From Nymphaea colorata (lineage: Eukaryota > Streptophyta > Magnoliopsida > Nymphaeales > Nymphaeaceae), in the NCBI RefSeq assembly GCF_008831285.2, contig NC_045150.1, positions 6,338,001-6,402,000 on the forward strand: a stretch of 64,000 bases of DNA, written 5' to 3'. The translations under genes and the position numbers were made by a program. Of the stretch, positions 1-13,039 are shown piece after piece (within the stretch, counting starts at the first letter, position 1; the number at the start of each line of letters is the position of its first letter). The notes under the pieces are model-generated. The model was given only the letters and a program-made list of their open reading frames with translations, was not told the origin of the DNA and did not search any database.

Positions 1-1788
1 GGGTTTAAGGCACATATCCCCAACACCCGACTAGGGCTAGCCTGGTCTGACGAGTTTTTTTCACTGGACCGGCCCGGGGGGTCAAATAGCCAGCCCAAGC
101 CCAGCCTTAACACCGGGTAACCTGCCCGACCGCCAATGTCACCTGTACTGAATTTGGCACTGGCTATGTAATTATAGATTGATTTTCCAAATAAAATGGT
201 TCAGAAGTTGAGGGAAGGCAATTATGAGAACATTTGCAAGAAATTATAGTGGTAGTATAATGATAGTGTCTGCTACATGTTGGATCATTTGACCACTTTG
301 GAAACTTGTGAAGAAGTGGGCCAAGTGGCAACATTGACTTCTCTGATCCTAATTCCTACCCTTAATCCATGAGATAAATGGAAAAAATAAATACATTTGC
401 TAGATCATGTGATAATCCAAATACTTTATATGATGATTTTTTAAATAACTTTTTATCTTAGTTGTCAAAATCTCAATTAGTAAGTTGATTAGGCTGACTA
501 GTTGATTGACATGGTTGTCAACAGACTAGTGTTTCAACTTTTAACCAGCAACCAGTTGGTTAAACTAGTCCATACAACAAGCTAAACAATGGTCAATTAC
601 CTAAGCGTTGACCTATAAATATGGAACTACATTCTTTGTATAGATATATATATGGTTCTGTATTTATTTCTTCCAAGTAAATGCATTTAATTACATATAA
701 TCAATTGATTTGGATTGAGTAGTCCCTATTAGTCTTTTTAGAGTCTTGAAGGACTTAGGTCTCACCTCGATTTTGACAACTTGGTGTGTTACTTGGTTTT
801 TCAGTTTATGGTTATGAATTTATTATTCGTGAATGGATTATTTTTGTTATCTTATTTGGTTAAAATTTTGAAATCATATTTTTAATATAATTCATGGTAT
901 GTGTATGTGTGAGTGTGCGTGTGTGCAACGTTTATGCGCATCTGATATGTGTGTGTGTATCGTGGTATATGTCGACTAAGTATGAACAATATGTAGACTT
1001 ATTATGAAACGTCTAATGACTCTAATCATCCAGAGTGAGGTTAAAGATATACTCTGCGCTAAGACAAAGTTACCCCTTAACTTAACTAGCTGTAGCTATC
1101 TTTCTATGTAATTGCTCTACATCATCCAATAATCACTGGATGCCTTTCTGGTCTGACGTGAAATGTTTAACACCATTTCTACTCTCTCTCCAGAAACACA
1201 TGATTCACCCCCATCAATTCAAATACAATTAGAAAGGGTACGGAAAACTTGACCAGACACACCATGGTTACCCTTCATTAGAAACGTTATCCATGGATAA
1301 CTTTTCCAATGAAGCAAAGACGCCCTAATAGACTTAGGAGAGAAGATATCATATAACATGGTCTGACTTTTATACAGAGTAAAAAGTTATTCAACTATGT
1401 TGAAAATCTATAGGGGCTGTATTGAATTAAGCACAACAAAATTATTTTTACTGCTTTCTTCCTACCACAAGCAGAAATTCCTCTTAAAAATCAAGATCTT
1501 AACGTGTAAAAGGTCTAAGCTCTAAGTCAAAATGAGAACTCAAGAACTAATTCAAAATAGTTATCAGGATAAGGCTTCCAGTCCCTGCAAGAAATTAAAA
1601 ATACCAGCGAAACATTTCTAGAGTGGCAATCAAGCTGAGGATAACAGTCATGGGTTTTAAATTTCAAACCTTTTGACCATGACATTGCAACCCAAGCATT
1701 CTATGTACTTCAAGAGCAAATGTACTAATGTAACATGTCTGTTAAGAATCCAAAAGATCAGGCAATTGAAGAATTATATTGCACCTAC
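1..1788. other. No gene recognised; start resembles a GC-ended dispersed repeat
   Basis: Positions 1-150 contain GGCCCGGG- and AGCCCAAGCCCAGCC-like text also seen at 14430-14755, 16050-16350 and 42320-42600, so this is probably the edge of a copy of the same repeat. A short CA/TG-rich stretch lies at 900-950. The rest (150-1788) should be intron or 3' region of the R3HCC1L-like gene on the minus strand, but no convincing exon was seen. A TTTCTTGCAG acceptor near 1587 leads only to a short frame ending in a stop. Confidence 0.4.
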
Positions 1789-4700
1789 CCAGTGCCGGAG
1801 TTCTAAATACAGCAAGTGCAGTAGTATCATCAACCCAGCGGATACTAACTCCACGATCCCTGAAGCTATCAAAATCCTTTTCCAGTTCAGTTGTTCGTGT
1901 ACTTGATGGAAAGCCACTAAGGACAAGAGTGTGATCCATGCCATATTGGGCTAATAAAGAAGAAAAAAGAAAACAAACATTAACAGCTTGCAGATGTACG
2001 CATACTGATGCAGTCTAACAGCATTAGATAAGAAGCGTTTGTTCAATTAAAAGCAGAATGGAAGGGTGCATAAACTAGGTCCATAATCCAGTTTGGTGAA
2101 GAAGTCCAGTAATGAAATAAAAAAGAGCTATCCATGTCTTTGGCTGTCACTTAAAAAATAGGCTACAGGAAACACAGTTTTGAGCAAAACTGCATCTAAT
2201 ATGGCTGCTGAAAAACCTGGATGGCCATCATTTCTCTGGGTTTAACCAGGCCCTTTCTTTTCGCACTCTAATTGACATGCAATATGCTTTTTCCATGCAA
2301 CACTCTTCGCTTAAGACTCAGACCCGTATTCATCTGGTCGCTTGAACCATTAAATCATCTGCTGTGAATCATGTAACCCACATTTCTGTATTCCATGGAA
2401 TAGCAGTATTCATAAGTAAAAGCAGCTTCATTAGGATACTGTCATGTGGGTCAAACTCATGAAACCAAAGCTTGGGCAGAAAGTCAAGTTCATTTACAAG
2501 CAATGAGCTACCTTCAAAGATCTTCCAGCAGGCAAAATTAATATCATACTAACCGTTGTCACAAACATTGTCATTCATTAAGAATGGTAAAACAACCAAA
2601 AAGTTGAAAAAAAAAGGAAAATATCACAAACAAGAGATATTTTGATTTATCATGAAATGGTGTTTGCCATGTCCTTTTGTTGTCTCTTTACATCTTACAT
2701 TTGGGCATCCTTTAAAATGGCAAATATGGAACTTTTTAAAATGTTTAAATTGTAAAAGGCAGAAGCTTGAGAGTAAAAATGGGCTTCAAATTTTTTTTAA
2801 TGGAAAAAGAGGAAAGCCAAAAACAAAAGGGACTTTTATGGTTGGGCAAGATTCAATTGCCTCCCCCAGTGCAGAAGAAGCCAGTGAGACTCTCCCATGG
2901 GTACAATGGAAACTGGAAAATGTGACTTCCTGCATCCATTTTCTGAAACCTGCTGACTGAGAAAAAACGTAGAAAAGGAAGAAGAAGAATGGAAAGAAGA
3001 AAAGAAGCGGAAGAAAACAGGAAAAAGCTGTCACTGGTGCAATCCTCTTCTCCACAGTCAACAGTTTCTTCTGCTTTTCTGATTTGTTTTTAGTTTCTTA
3101 TTCTTCACTGGTTCTTCATTCTTCGAAAGTTTTTTTCTTCACTGACAATTTCTTCTTATCCTCAACTGCTTCCTGTTTTCCTTTTTACTTTTCTCTTTCT
3201 TTAATGTTCAAATCTGATTGTGGTGCAGCATGCTGATCCAGTTTGTCAAACCTTAACTCGATACTGATTCAGATTTTTAATGGTTTAACTATCAGTAATT
3301 TAATAACATCATGTTCATTGACATTGACAGATTGTTAGTTGCTTCTATTGTTTCTGCCTCCTCCGCAACTTCATATTGCAAATCAAAGGGCAGGGTTTAA
3401 AAGCTCTAAACAAGTCTTTGAGTTTCTTTTTGCCATTATAAGGAATGGCGTTTTCAAAAATGCCCCTTTCTGCTTTCTTGTTAACCCACTTTGTCCCTTT
3501 TAAAAAGAAATTTATTATATGTCTTAATTCATTCTTAAAAATTCTTGTAATGAAGACAATGCCCTCAAATAACATATGTGATAAATAACATGAAAAAAGA
3601 ACAAAATATTCACCACGTGCCTTATTTTGTTTTTCTCATTTTTTCATTCTGTCACATCATTTCCACAAATATTGCAAAAATTTGTGCCTATGTGTAGGAT
3701 AAAAAAATTCACAAACAATAAATTTAACCATTCACAAGCTATCATTATACCAATGATCCAACAAAAATCAAAGCAAATTATCAGGTACTAAACTAAGCAG
3801 CCGAACTGCATCCCATTTGTATCTAAATCATGTAGACTCGAGTACAGCAACTTATTACACGGGCCCAGCGACTTTGATTATTATATGGTTCAGAGCTAGA
3901 CCATTGTCACAAACACCATTAATCAGGCTTTCATTGACAGAATTTTTTCATGGAAGTGTCTCTGGGATTAAAAACCACACCTTGTGTGAGTATATATGTT
4001 AAAATTTAGTTCCTTACTAATTTTCTTATAAAAACATTGACAAAACATCAAAATGGTCAGTAAAATTTTAGAATAGACTGAAAATTTGAAAATATTTTAA
4101 TAAATAATTGTTTGAAAAACGTACAATTTGGCAATGTTTACAAAATATCATCATTTTTCACTTTTTTCCTCTTCCCTCAATTTCTCTTTAAACGGGATAT
4201 TTTGAAGAAAAATACCAATGTCTATAACAGGAAACCAAGACATCAAAAATTAAAAAATACAGCCTGCCATATTGAAGGCACAAACTAAAAAGTTAGCTTT
4301 GCTTTTGGTGTGGCATGTCATATGCAATCCCATTGGATTGATTGGACAACTAATAGATGTTGGTTTCTCATGATCTCTCAGCTTTCCTGTAATCATTCTT
4401 TATAAACCATCTGCTAATACGTAACATCAAGATATCACAAAAAACGAATGACCAAAAGTTCGGCTGTAAAAGTGCAGTCAATTAGAAAAATGTGATCACC
4501 AAACAGTCACTACAACATGGTAGTTAAACAACTAAAAAGCTTACTTTTCTTATTCTCGTTCTCAGTAGTCCTTTGCTGGCATTCGTGATCCATTTCATCT
4601 TCAGAACAACATCCATCAGCATCATCAATATATTGATCACTATATAGCCCATTCTTTCCATACATAAATGATCCTCGACCCCGTTGCTTAGGAGCATGAG

Positions 4701-6423
4701 CTTCTTCTTCCACTAGGTTTTTGGATGGTCCATTTTCGAAATGTGAAGCAGACAAGTCCAAGGAAAGCTTAGATGCTCTAGATTCTATATCATGATAAAG
4801 TTCATTTGTAGCCCGGTCTGCAACAGCTTCCCAATCTGCTTTCAGCATACATCAAGAACCATGAAACTTTGAGTTACTACTGGAAAATTACAAACAAAGA
4901 AATGCTATTACAAGGAAGTAAAGCTTCCACCTTCTTCGCTGCTTATGAGAATAACCAAGGGGAGAGAAAAAGGAAACAGAGGATTATGCCTGAAAAGTGA
5001 TAATGAGGATGAACCTAGAAGCATGGCACCTAAAAGCCTAATTGTGGATGCCACATCACTTGCCAAAGAACACAGTCCCATTAAATACCAAGATATTGCA
5101 TGAATTGATGCATAAACAGTTAGCCATCTATGGAAGGTGGTCCTAGAAAGATATTTTCTTCAGCATCTTGCATGTACAGTAACACACATGAAGAACAGCC
5201 AGAAAGGCCATTACTTGGAGTTTTCTCATGAAAGTACAGTTCTCATCTCAAGAAACTAAGATATGTATCTTATACATAAATTTTCTGAAAGATTGTGGGA
5301 TGTGAGTCAACTAGCTGCCATGTCAATCAGAATAACTTTTCTACAAAAGAGAGGTTCCCAAGAATGTTTGATTAAGAAATCAGGATATAATGTACTACAA
5401 CTTTTTCTACTGATCAGGATTTTTCAAACCACAGGATTTGCAGTTCTGAGGAACTATTTAACAAGTAGAAATCTTGACATAAAATTTTTAGGGCAATATA
5501 AATTGGCGATTCATGTGTCACTATTGTCTAAAGCTGCATAATGTGGATAAGATAAAGAAGGTTAATATGAATTTTCAAGACACATACATGATTACATCCT
5601 CACAGTTTCCCCCAAATCAATCCATAGTTCCACATATATGGCCGCCGAAAAATAAGATACAGTTCATTTGTATTCTCAATCAACTCAGGACGAACCTCTC
5701 TAACGGCTATCTTGAAATTCTTCTTTCTTTACTTATGCACCAATTTAGTCTACAGTTTATCACCATCAATCAAGAAGCTGCACAACATTCTCAACCTTCT
5801 ACTCACAACGTCTTTACTGTATTTTCCCCAGTATCAAACTGATCTAAAGGAGATAAGGTTCGAATTCTCAAATTTTCGCCAGTTTGTCCAACATTTTCTT
5901 TGTATTTTCCACTGCTTTCTTTGGAACTATACAGAAGGTGCCAAACAAGCTTCTGTATGTCAATAGGAGGTCGACTCAATGTGCCAGCAATCCTTCAATT
6001 TCATTCATGCAACTTTCTTCAGAGGTCGCGTTAATGAGAATCCTACTTAATTCAACTAATCGATGAAGAAACGACAGATAAGAATTAAAAGAAAAGGGAA
6101 GCTATAGAAGTGTAAGTATAGATTCTCCTGTGCGAAATCCCCTACCTCCAAACTGGAAAAAAGAGAAAGCCTAAAAGGAAAAGAATAAGAATAAAGGACA
6201 AAAGGAAAAATAAATACCATCATCCGACGAAGGCGAGGGATCGGAGAAATTTCTGTTCTCTAATTCACGCTTCCCGACACCCTGTACATCCCTGAGAGGA
6301 CAGGAAGGAGCTGAGAGAGGCGAAGAGAGAAGGGGGGGGAGTGAGAGAGAGAGAGAGAGAGACTCACAGGAGCGAACAATTATCTCGAGACGTTTCCGTC
6401 AACGCCGTTCTCGTTTCCTCCAT
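1789..6423 (-). CDS. R3HCC1L-like protein with RRM-like domain (5' part; 3' exons not found)
   Basis: Four joined exons on the minus strand: 6423-6368 (ATG at 6423), 6291-6218, 4835-4545 and 1950-1789. All junctions are GT..AG and phases match (2, 1, 1), giving about 194 residues before the reading leaves the visible exons. An acidic stretch leads into DDDWEAVADRATNELY (about residues 42-57), then a KQRGRGSFMYGK segment, an acidic linker, and from about residue 145 an RRM-like fold: HTLVLSGFPSSTRTTELEK, then IRWVDDTTALAVFRTP. This arrangement fits the plant R3HCC1L/GIDRP88-like family, whose C-terminal RRM-like domain suggests RNA binding; its biochemical role is poorly known. The last visible exon ends in phase 1 at a GTAGGT donor. 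The next exon was not found between 1 and 1788, so the 3' end either lies outside the window or was missed. Intron 3 (1951-4544) is 2.6 kb and holds no recognised gene. Family call fairly sure; start less so. Confidence 0.72.
6292..6367 (-). other. 76-bp intron 1 of the R3HCC1L-like gene, largely a GA/CT repeat
   Basis: On the minus strand the intron starts GTGAGTC and ends CCTCTCAG. Most of it is (CT)n followed by a C-run, so the microsatellite at 6342-6361 acts as the pyrimidine tract. Removing it joins CT to G and keeps the frame from the ATG at 6423 into the next exon. Without the splice the frame hits a stop directly after the donor. Confidence 0.5.
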
Positions 6424-6839
6424 TTCCGTCGTCTGCGATATTCTGCCACAGAGAGAAAAGTGAGAGGCAGACAGAGGAAGGGAAAGGGCGCACACATGAA
6501 CAAACCATATAACCACGTCGCCGACGTGTCCCCGTGATGGCGTCGGGTCGAGTCATTGCTAACTGTGTCTGTTTCCTGATAGTCTGGACATTCGATGACT
6601 TTCAGATCCAGATCGAACTCTACGCAGCGGCCACGTAGTAGGTAGGTAATTTGGTCGAACGGCGCACCGAGAAAGTCATTAGGAACCAAGATGTAAATAT
6701 ATCGGATTTGATTATTCCTAAAAATTGGATATTAAAAAATAACATTTGATTAAGAAATTAGATCCCATTTAAATTTAAGAAATGACGTCTCAGATCAAAT
6801 TTAGTCTTAAATAAACATCATATATTCAATGCTCTAACA

Positions 6840-6975
6840 GTTTGAAAATTTATTGGATCCGGTTTAAAATTTGAATTTGAATTCATGTCAAATCAGGCTC
6901 GGATCGGACTTGAATTCCAAAATTAGATTTCAAATTCAGATTTGAATTCAAATTTGAATTTGAATATGACGTTTC
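6840..6975. repeat. Short-period TTTGAATTTGAATTC repeat region
   Basis: Many imperfect iterations of AAATTTGAATTTGAATTC-type hexamer text occur here, upstream of the R3HCC1L-like gene. Similar stretches are common in plant intergenic DNA. There is no coding potential. Confidence 0.45.
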
Positions 6976-6999
6976 TCTATTTGATTTAAATTTAATATG

Positions 7000-9900
7000 T
7001 GAATATCTGAAAGGCAGAAATAACTGAATTCAAATCCAATCCATTGACATCCTACTTGGTACGCTTTTTTATGACATAGAAAAAAAACCAAATATTTTGT
7101 ATAACACAATAATTACCAAGGAAAATTTTCTTATAATAGGGTGAAGTAGAACTTTTCTTCCTAAAATTCAACTTGTATTTCATAGCCCTAAGATAAAGGG
7201 GCTAAAAGGAAAAAAAAAAAAGAATAGTGTCACATGAATATTGCTATAAGCCCTCCGTCTTAGCCATCTCATACAAAGCTATGGATGCTAGCATTTTTTC
7301 AGCTCATACAAATTAATCTTACATGATGAGCTTGCAGAACATGGATTCAACAAGACAAATGATGATTTGCATCTTGCTTGTACAAGATTATGAAAAATTA
7401 AAAAATATAATCAGTTTGAGAGCAGTAAAAATGGTCGGCAGCAAAAGTCTTGATTTCCAAAACATATCATGCCACCGAAATCACTAATAAGCATTGGAAA
7501 GTATCAGCTATTGTTTAAAATCAAATATTGATAGGAAAACGTATGTGTTACCACATGTCACAAAGAGCACGCAAAAAAAACCATATTTTTTTTATTTATT
7601 AGTTGTAGCCCATTATATACTACCCAACAAAAAAAAGATTCAGTGACGCATGGGGAATGGTCATCATTGAAAGTCCACTTTTACCGACGTCCAAGGTCAC
7701 ATGTTGGTCAAGATTCCATATTACGTATGTGGTGAAATATGAGAGGTTTCATCAACATCACCAATCAAGGCAACATCATTTACACAGGTAAATTGAAGAG
7801 AAAACATTATATCCGTCCAAGCTATGGGCTGGTGCGGGCAGTTGCCCACACCAGCTTCTCAATTTTCTTCCATTTTTACATTAAGATCATTCAATATTTA
7901 CTTTGTTATACATGTAAATGCCCCTTCAGGTATGAAAACCTATGAATCGGTGGTCCTCTAAAAAATTTTTCTGGCTCCCCCACTGCCTTGAAGTGGCTTA
8001 TGCAATGAAGAAAGAATATCAGTAGTGTCGTGCTTCACATGAACATAGTTGGGGAGGCAGAGCGTCATAACCTCTTGTGAAATGCTAATGTTTTCTAAGG
8101 TAGTTAGGATTTATTTGTTTCCATAATTAGGCTTGCCTGCTTTTTAGTTAGCTTTCTTTATTGTTGCTAATAAGTCAGGTGTGCATAATCTGTTTATGCT
8201 TGACGCTTTAGGTTTCAAATATTCAGATCACTTGAGAAGCCAACAAGAGTAATATCTAATAGTGCGATCATAGGGCAGCTTAACAGGACCTCGAGGCGTC
8301 CATATCAAGATGTATCTGTCCTTTCTTCCATGTCTTCATCATTTCCTGCATGTGTACATATAGTTAGGCTATCAGGACAACAATATTCTTTTAAGTATGG
8401 GGGAAGATATAAAACCCTAAAAACTTTTGTTTGACATCTATTCTCTTAAGAACACTACATCACACACAAAATGATCAAGTAAGTTCAAAAGGTGTTTATA
8501 TCTTAAGGCCAACTAATTTGGAAGCTGTCAACCTAGTGTTTACTGCACAAGCCCAATAGAAAGCCAAAGAGGCAATAACATTATACACAATTGAACTATA
8601 CATAACCACAAAAGATGTGAAACCTTGTGTTGGCCATTAGGCCAAGTAAGTTCAAGTTAAAGAGATACTTTATTTAAAAGTGATGAGCAGTTCAAAAGTG
8701 AAAAGAAGTACAAAAATGAAAAAAAAAAATCACTTAGAAAATAAAGTTAAAAATCTATCTAAATTGTATAGGTACATATTGAGGAAAATATGTTGAGCAT
8801 GAATATTTATTGCAAGTTTTGGAAAGGCTCGAGGAAATTTCCTACTTTGGCAGCATTGATTTTTATTACATCTTATTAAGAAATGTCACTTAGGGTTGTA
8901 TCTTTGATTTGTGCATGTTTTTCTAAAAGACTAGTGTATACTAGACATTGATGTTTGTGGGCATTATCTTTGAAAACTCACAAGATCCGATCGCTTCTCC
9001 ATGAGGGTAAAATATAGGGATAAAATGGGATTATTCCATAAAATAAATGCAATCAAGATTCTTGCAAAAGTAAGCTAGGGTACTTAAGATTTAGTAAAGT
9101 AGTTTGTTTGCTTTGCTTTCTTTGTTCTGAGTTTGTTTAGTTCGTTTACTATTCAATTTTTCATAGTCTTAGTGTTGCTTGAAGACCAGCGACATCATGA
9201 GAGATTTTGATAGTGTGTGAAATGCAGCCAAATTTTTATTTTTTATGGCAAGGGTATGATGGTCACTTTGCATCATTATTCAAGGATAACTTGGAATTGT
9301 AAAGATGTTTCAACACCCCACAAAAATTTTTGTGTTTTGACAAAAAACTTTTATTTTAATTTTAAACAAGCAATTTGAAATGAGTTGTTGTTTAGGCAAG
9401 TCCCAAAAAGGGATTGTCTTATCACATAGTCTTTGAGTTATCTAATCATCTATCCTTCCACTCTCATTTTTCGCTTCAAAATAGTACAATTTTCAAAAGT
9501 TACATTTGACCAAATTTTCTCAAACCCACCACTGGACTATGCTTCCTGAACCAGCCCTGTGAGCCTACTCACTCACTTGGTTAGAACCTACTGGATCAAG
9601 TGGTACCTACATGGGGGAAGCCCTTTATTTCAACCTCTCTAAATTTGGATTCTATATCCACTTTTCTATCTGATTTGGTTTTCACGACACAAATTTCAAA
9701 TATAAACATGTAATGGCAGGGTCTTCCATGCATTCTAAATTTAAAAGAAAAAAAGAATATGCATGAGACATTTTGATTCCATTACAAGAATAAAAAAATT
9801 CATTGTTATCCTAAATTTCTTTTTCATGTGAGGAAAATTCATGAACCTTTTTATATTTCCTCATGGTTTCAAATATAGTTAATAAATATGCAATTGTAAT

Positions 9901-11520
9901 TGAAATGGTTCAGTTAATAAATAACACATTCTGATTTACTTTTTGATGCTACCTTTTTTTGCAAAAAAGATGGGAGTATGAACTGATTGCGAGATTTGTT
10001 AGCACAATGCACATTCACAACAAATATTGTGTAGCTAAACATAAGTTTCTAAGGGGTCATTTGGCAAATGGAATACTTTGTGAGTGTTCTATGAATCTAC
10101 CTTAAAAATTGAGCATATTCATGAACACCTAGTTATAGTGTTAACATTCCACAAATATGTTACAATTTTTTATGTTGATTCATGGCACACCCACAAAAAT
10201 GTTTCAACTACCAAACAACTCCTACAGGGAACAGGTCAGTCCGAACATGTTGGCAATCATTGACAAACATGTCATTTCTTCTTAGCTCCATTGATCCCAA
10301 TTGCTTCCCTTTATGTAAAACCAAGCTTCTCACAGTTGCTTGCTTCATGGAATTTCTTCCTATTGTGATAATACAATTTAAATTCCTGAATCCTTTTGGT
10401 TTTATATTAGTATTACAGAATTTGCTTCCCTTTGCATCTCATGTCTCATTTTCATGGCATTCATAAATTTCTTCATTTGTTTTCCTTAGGGGTGCCACTT
10501 CAGCTAATTATCTATTAATTACCAAATGGCGTCCCTAGATTGATAGTTGCAAAATTAATTCAAAAAAAGTTTATCTATAGCTGTTACGGGCACTATAGGC
10601 TGATAAAACTAATTTTTGTCACACTTATTTGCCTATTCTATAGAACTAGAGCATGTGATTTCAAAAGAATTAGAACATGAGAGCATTCCTATTTTTTATT
10701 GCATCATTTAAAATATACTCAAATCTAACAATTATTCAAAAAGTAGATTTGCCAGTTAAACATGCTCATTGTCAATTCATTTATATCTTTTTTAGGGACA
10801 CGTTCCTGGATAATCTAATTAGTATTGTGGTTGTTGTTACAACCTTGCTTGGATGAACTTATATTCACGTACATGAGGAAAATTATATCATTTACTTAAA
10901 GCTGAAAACAAAACACACCATTTTCTGCCCCTTATTATCTTTGAATATTTTTGTTTTGTTGATGTCGATAATGCAAGAATACTTATAGATTCTTATAAAA
11001 CTCCCAAAACCCTTATAAAATACAAATTGAGTCTTCATTTTAAGACTTCAAAAATTATAGCCTTCACCAACATCAAGGAGGAGGACTTGAAGTTGTGAAA
11101 TATTGGAGGCAAATTTGTTCACATTGACTGCCACAGTTTCTTCTTCAAATTTAGCTCTCCTACAACAGCTGCTGAATTTGAATATTTTAATTGATGCAAC
11201 AAAACACGAGTCTGGCCACACCAAAAGGATATTGAGAAGAGGGAGAAATGAGTGTTTCTCTCATTTGCGCAAATGCATTCAAAGTGTTCTTTTAGTAGAG
11301 AGGAGCAAATAAGATTTGTGTGCTACAAGGAGGAGAGGTACACCTTTTCAAGTGACACCCAGCTCCTGACAAACTATAAAGAGACATAAACTACTTATAA
11401 CCTTTCATCAAATAAGGTGTCCCTTTGAAGCGTCTTTTCACTTACATGTCCCTTCACTTCGGATTTAGATTTTGGATATCAAATCAAACACGAATTAGAA
11501 ATTACTTTTGACATTACTGT
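7000..11520. other. Gene-poor intergenic DNA
   Basis: AT-rich DNA with only short, unrecognisable open frames (for example 10182-10466 and 11103-11312) lacking family motifs, introns or codon bias. The only structured feature is the MITE-like copy at about 7818-7991. Confidence 0.5.
7818..7991. mobile_element. MITE-like short element, copy A of a dispersed family
   Basis: Begins with GGGCTGGTGCGGGCAGTTG and CCCACACCAGC (the family's near-palindromic core) and ends with a CTGGCTCCCCCACTGCC terminus that matches the complement of the GGCAGTGGCGGAGC end seen at 29171. The other terminus is missing or diverged. Confidence 0.5.
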
Positions 11521-11529
11521 TTAGGATAT

Positions 11530-11640
11530 TCGAAAAAAAAACCCGAAAAAGTAATGTCAAAAAAACTACTTAACATCTGTAAAGGTCGACATTCATGACA
11601 TTATATTTTTCACGCGCTAGTGCTATCTTTTTTTGTAGTG
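11530..11640 (-). mobile_element. CACTA-type terminal fragment
   Basis: The minus strand begins CACTACAAAAAAAGATAGCA at 11640, the characteristic terminus of En/Spm (CACTA) transposons, followed by subterminal text with GCGCGTG and GTCGACC. No partner terminus or transposase was found nearby, so this is a fragment or small non-autonomous derivative. Confidence 0.4.
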
Positions 11641-11856
11641 CCATGACCAGTTGAAGTCAAAAGAAAAATAGTTATCATAAATTGGTGCATAGATAAGCAT
11701 GAACATAACCACTAGAAGCATTACTTGTGATGGGGTTCCAGTGCAATTAGCCCCAAGATGACCGCTGTTCATAAAAAAATAATTTACAAGTAAAGAAAGG
11801 AGATTCCAGCAAGAGGATCAGAAAATAAGAAAACAGTTTGAAACAACATTACGAGT

Positions 11857-12035
11857 TTTAGGGGTGGAGTCGGAAAAATTTAGCTAAAGGGCACTAGTTA
11901 TAAAGTTTTAAAATTTTAAAGGGGCACTAATATGTAAACGAGTAAAATTTTCCTAAAATATCAATATGAATAAGATTTATTTTGTGAGCTTGTGAGGACA
12001 ATTGCCCACACTGTGGCCACACCTCCCTCTGCCTT
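11857..12035. mobile_element. MITE-like short element, copy B
   Basis: Shares the family plan: a GGTGGAGTC-type end, a GGGCACTA..AAAGGGGCACTAATATGTAA internal part, the GGACAATTGCCCACAC core and a CACCTCCCTCTGCC end. Compare the copies at 26257 and 29171. Confidence 0.5.
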
Positions 12036-12289
12036 ATTAAGAAGTCCCAAGGGAAGTTCAGAACCTCAATAATTTGACCATTAAACCATAATTGCTGCTA
12101 GTATTGGGAAGTTGGCTTCCCAGCTCTCTTGTTATGCAAGCTGGGCTTTGGCAGGAAACTTACATTTATGTTTATTGAATATAGCCAGCTGAACATAAGG
12201 GCTACAAAAGTTCTCTTAAATTAGGCCCAAATCCCAACCCCCTATGAATGAAAGTAAAGTTGTTGGATTCATTTCTTTCTCCGCGTGCC

Positions 12290-13000
12290 AATGGCCAGAC
12301 GCGTTCATGCAAGATTGAAAACCAACAAAAAAGATGAGGAAACGAGAGCCACACATAGTGACACTACCACATGGCCATAAGAGAAAGTGCCATAGTGACA
12401 ATGCCACATACCCATATAAAAGTAGGAGATGGGCCTGATATCTGCCCTGTCCCCTCCCTCACCACTCTCATGTTTGTCTCCTTTTATTTACCTACTTTTG
12501 CACAGTAGCTAGGCGGGAGGGGAAGAGACTTTTATGCAAGTTAAAGAATAATGGGAGTCACAACCTATGGCATAAAAGCAGGCCTAGTACCCTAGAGGGA
12601 TGAAAAAAAAAGCGGGAGTTTCGATTCTCTTGTTGGGTAGTAGGATAAATATCAAACGCATCGTTCATGCATGTTTGAAATCCAACAAAGATCAGAAAAT
12701 GAGAGTCCTACATCGTGACAATACACATGGCCTTAAGAGAAAGTGCCATAGTGACAATTCCACGTACCCATATAAAAGTAGAAGATGGGCCGGACATCGC
12801 CTTGTCCCCTGCCTGACTGCCTTCTTGTTCGTCTGCTTTTTTTACCTATTTTTGTAGTAGCCAGACTGAAGGGGAGAGATTGATTTACAAGTTAAAGCAT
12901 AGCAGAAATGTCAACCCGGGGCACTAAATGCATACCTAATACCTTAGTGGGATTGAGAAAGAGGCGGAGTTCCAACTCTCTTGTTGGGTAGCAGGGTGAA
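12290..13000. repeat. About 360-bp imperfect tandem duplication (two copies)
   Basis: GCGTTCATGCAAGATTGAAA at 12301 recurs as a near match at 12661. CCATAAGAGAAAGTGCCATAG and the following CCATATAAAAGTAG..GATGGGCC text recur with the same spacing. TCTCTTGTTGGGTAG at about 12626 recurs near 12977. Copies run roughly 12290-12650 and 12651-13000. No protein is evident, although short open frames cross both copies. Confidence 0.75.
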
Positions 13001-13039
13001 ATAACCCTCTTGTTCACCAACGAGAAACTCCAAAATTAT

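Noticed and set aside
2652-3061. 102-aa plus and 91-aa minus open frames
   Set aside because: Both lie inside intron 3 of the R3HCC1L-like gene, are low-complexity or poly-Phe/Lys in part, and show no family motif.
6399-6689. 96-aa minus open frame overlapping the R3HCC1L-like first exon
   Set aside because: It is in a different frame from the exon chain that matches the family, and its C-terminus is a run of Arg/Lys from repeat sequence.
12216-12857. Short frames over the 360-bp duplication taken as a duplicated small gene
   Set aside because: The frames in the two copies are on different strands and do not encode related peptides.
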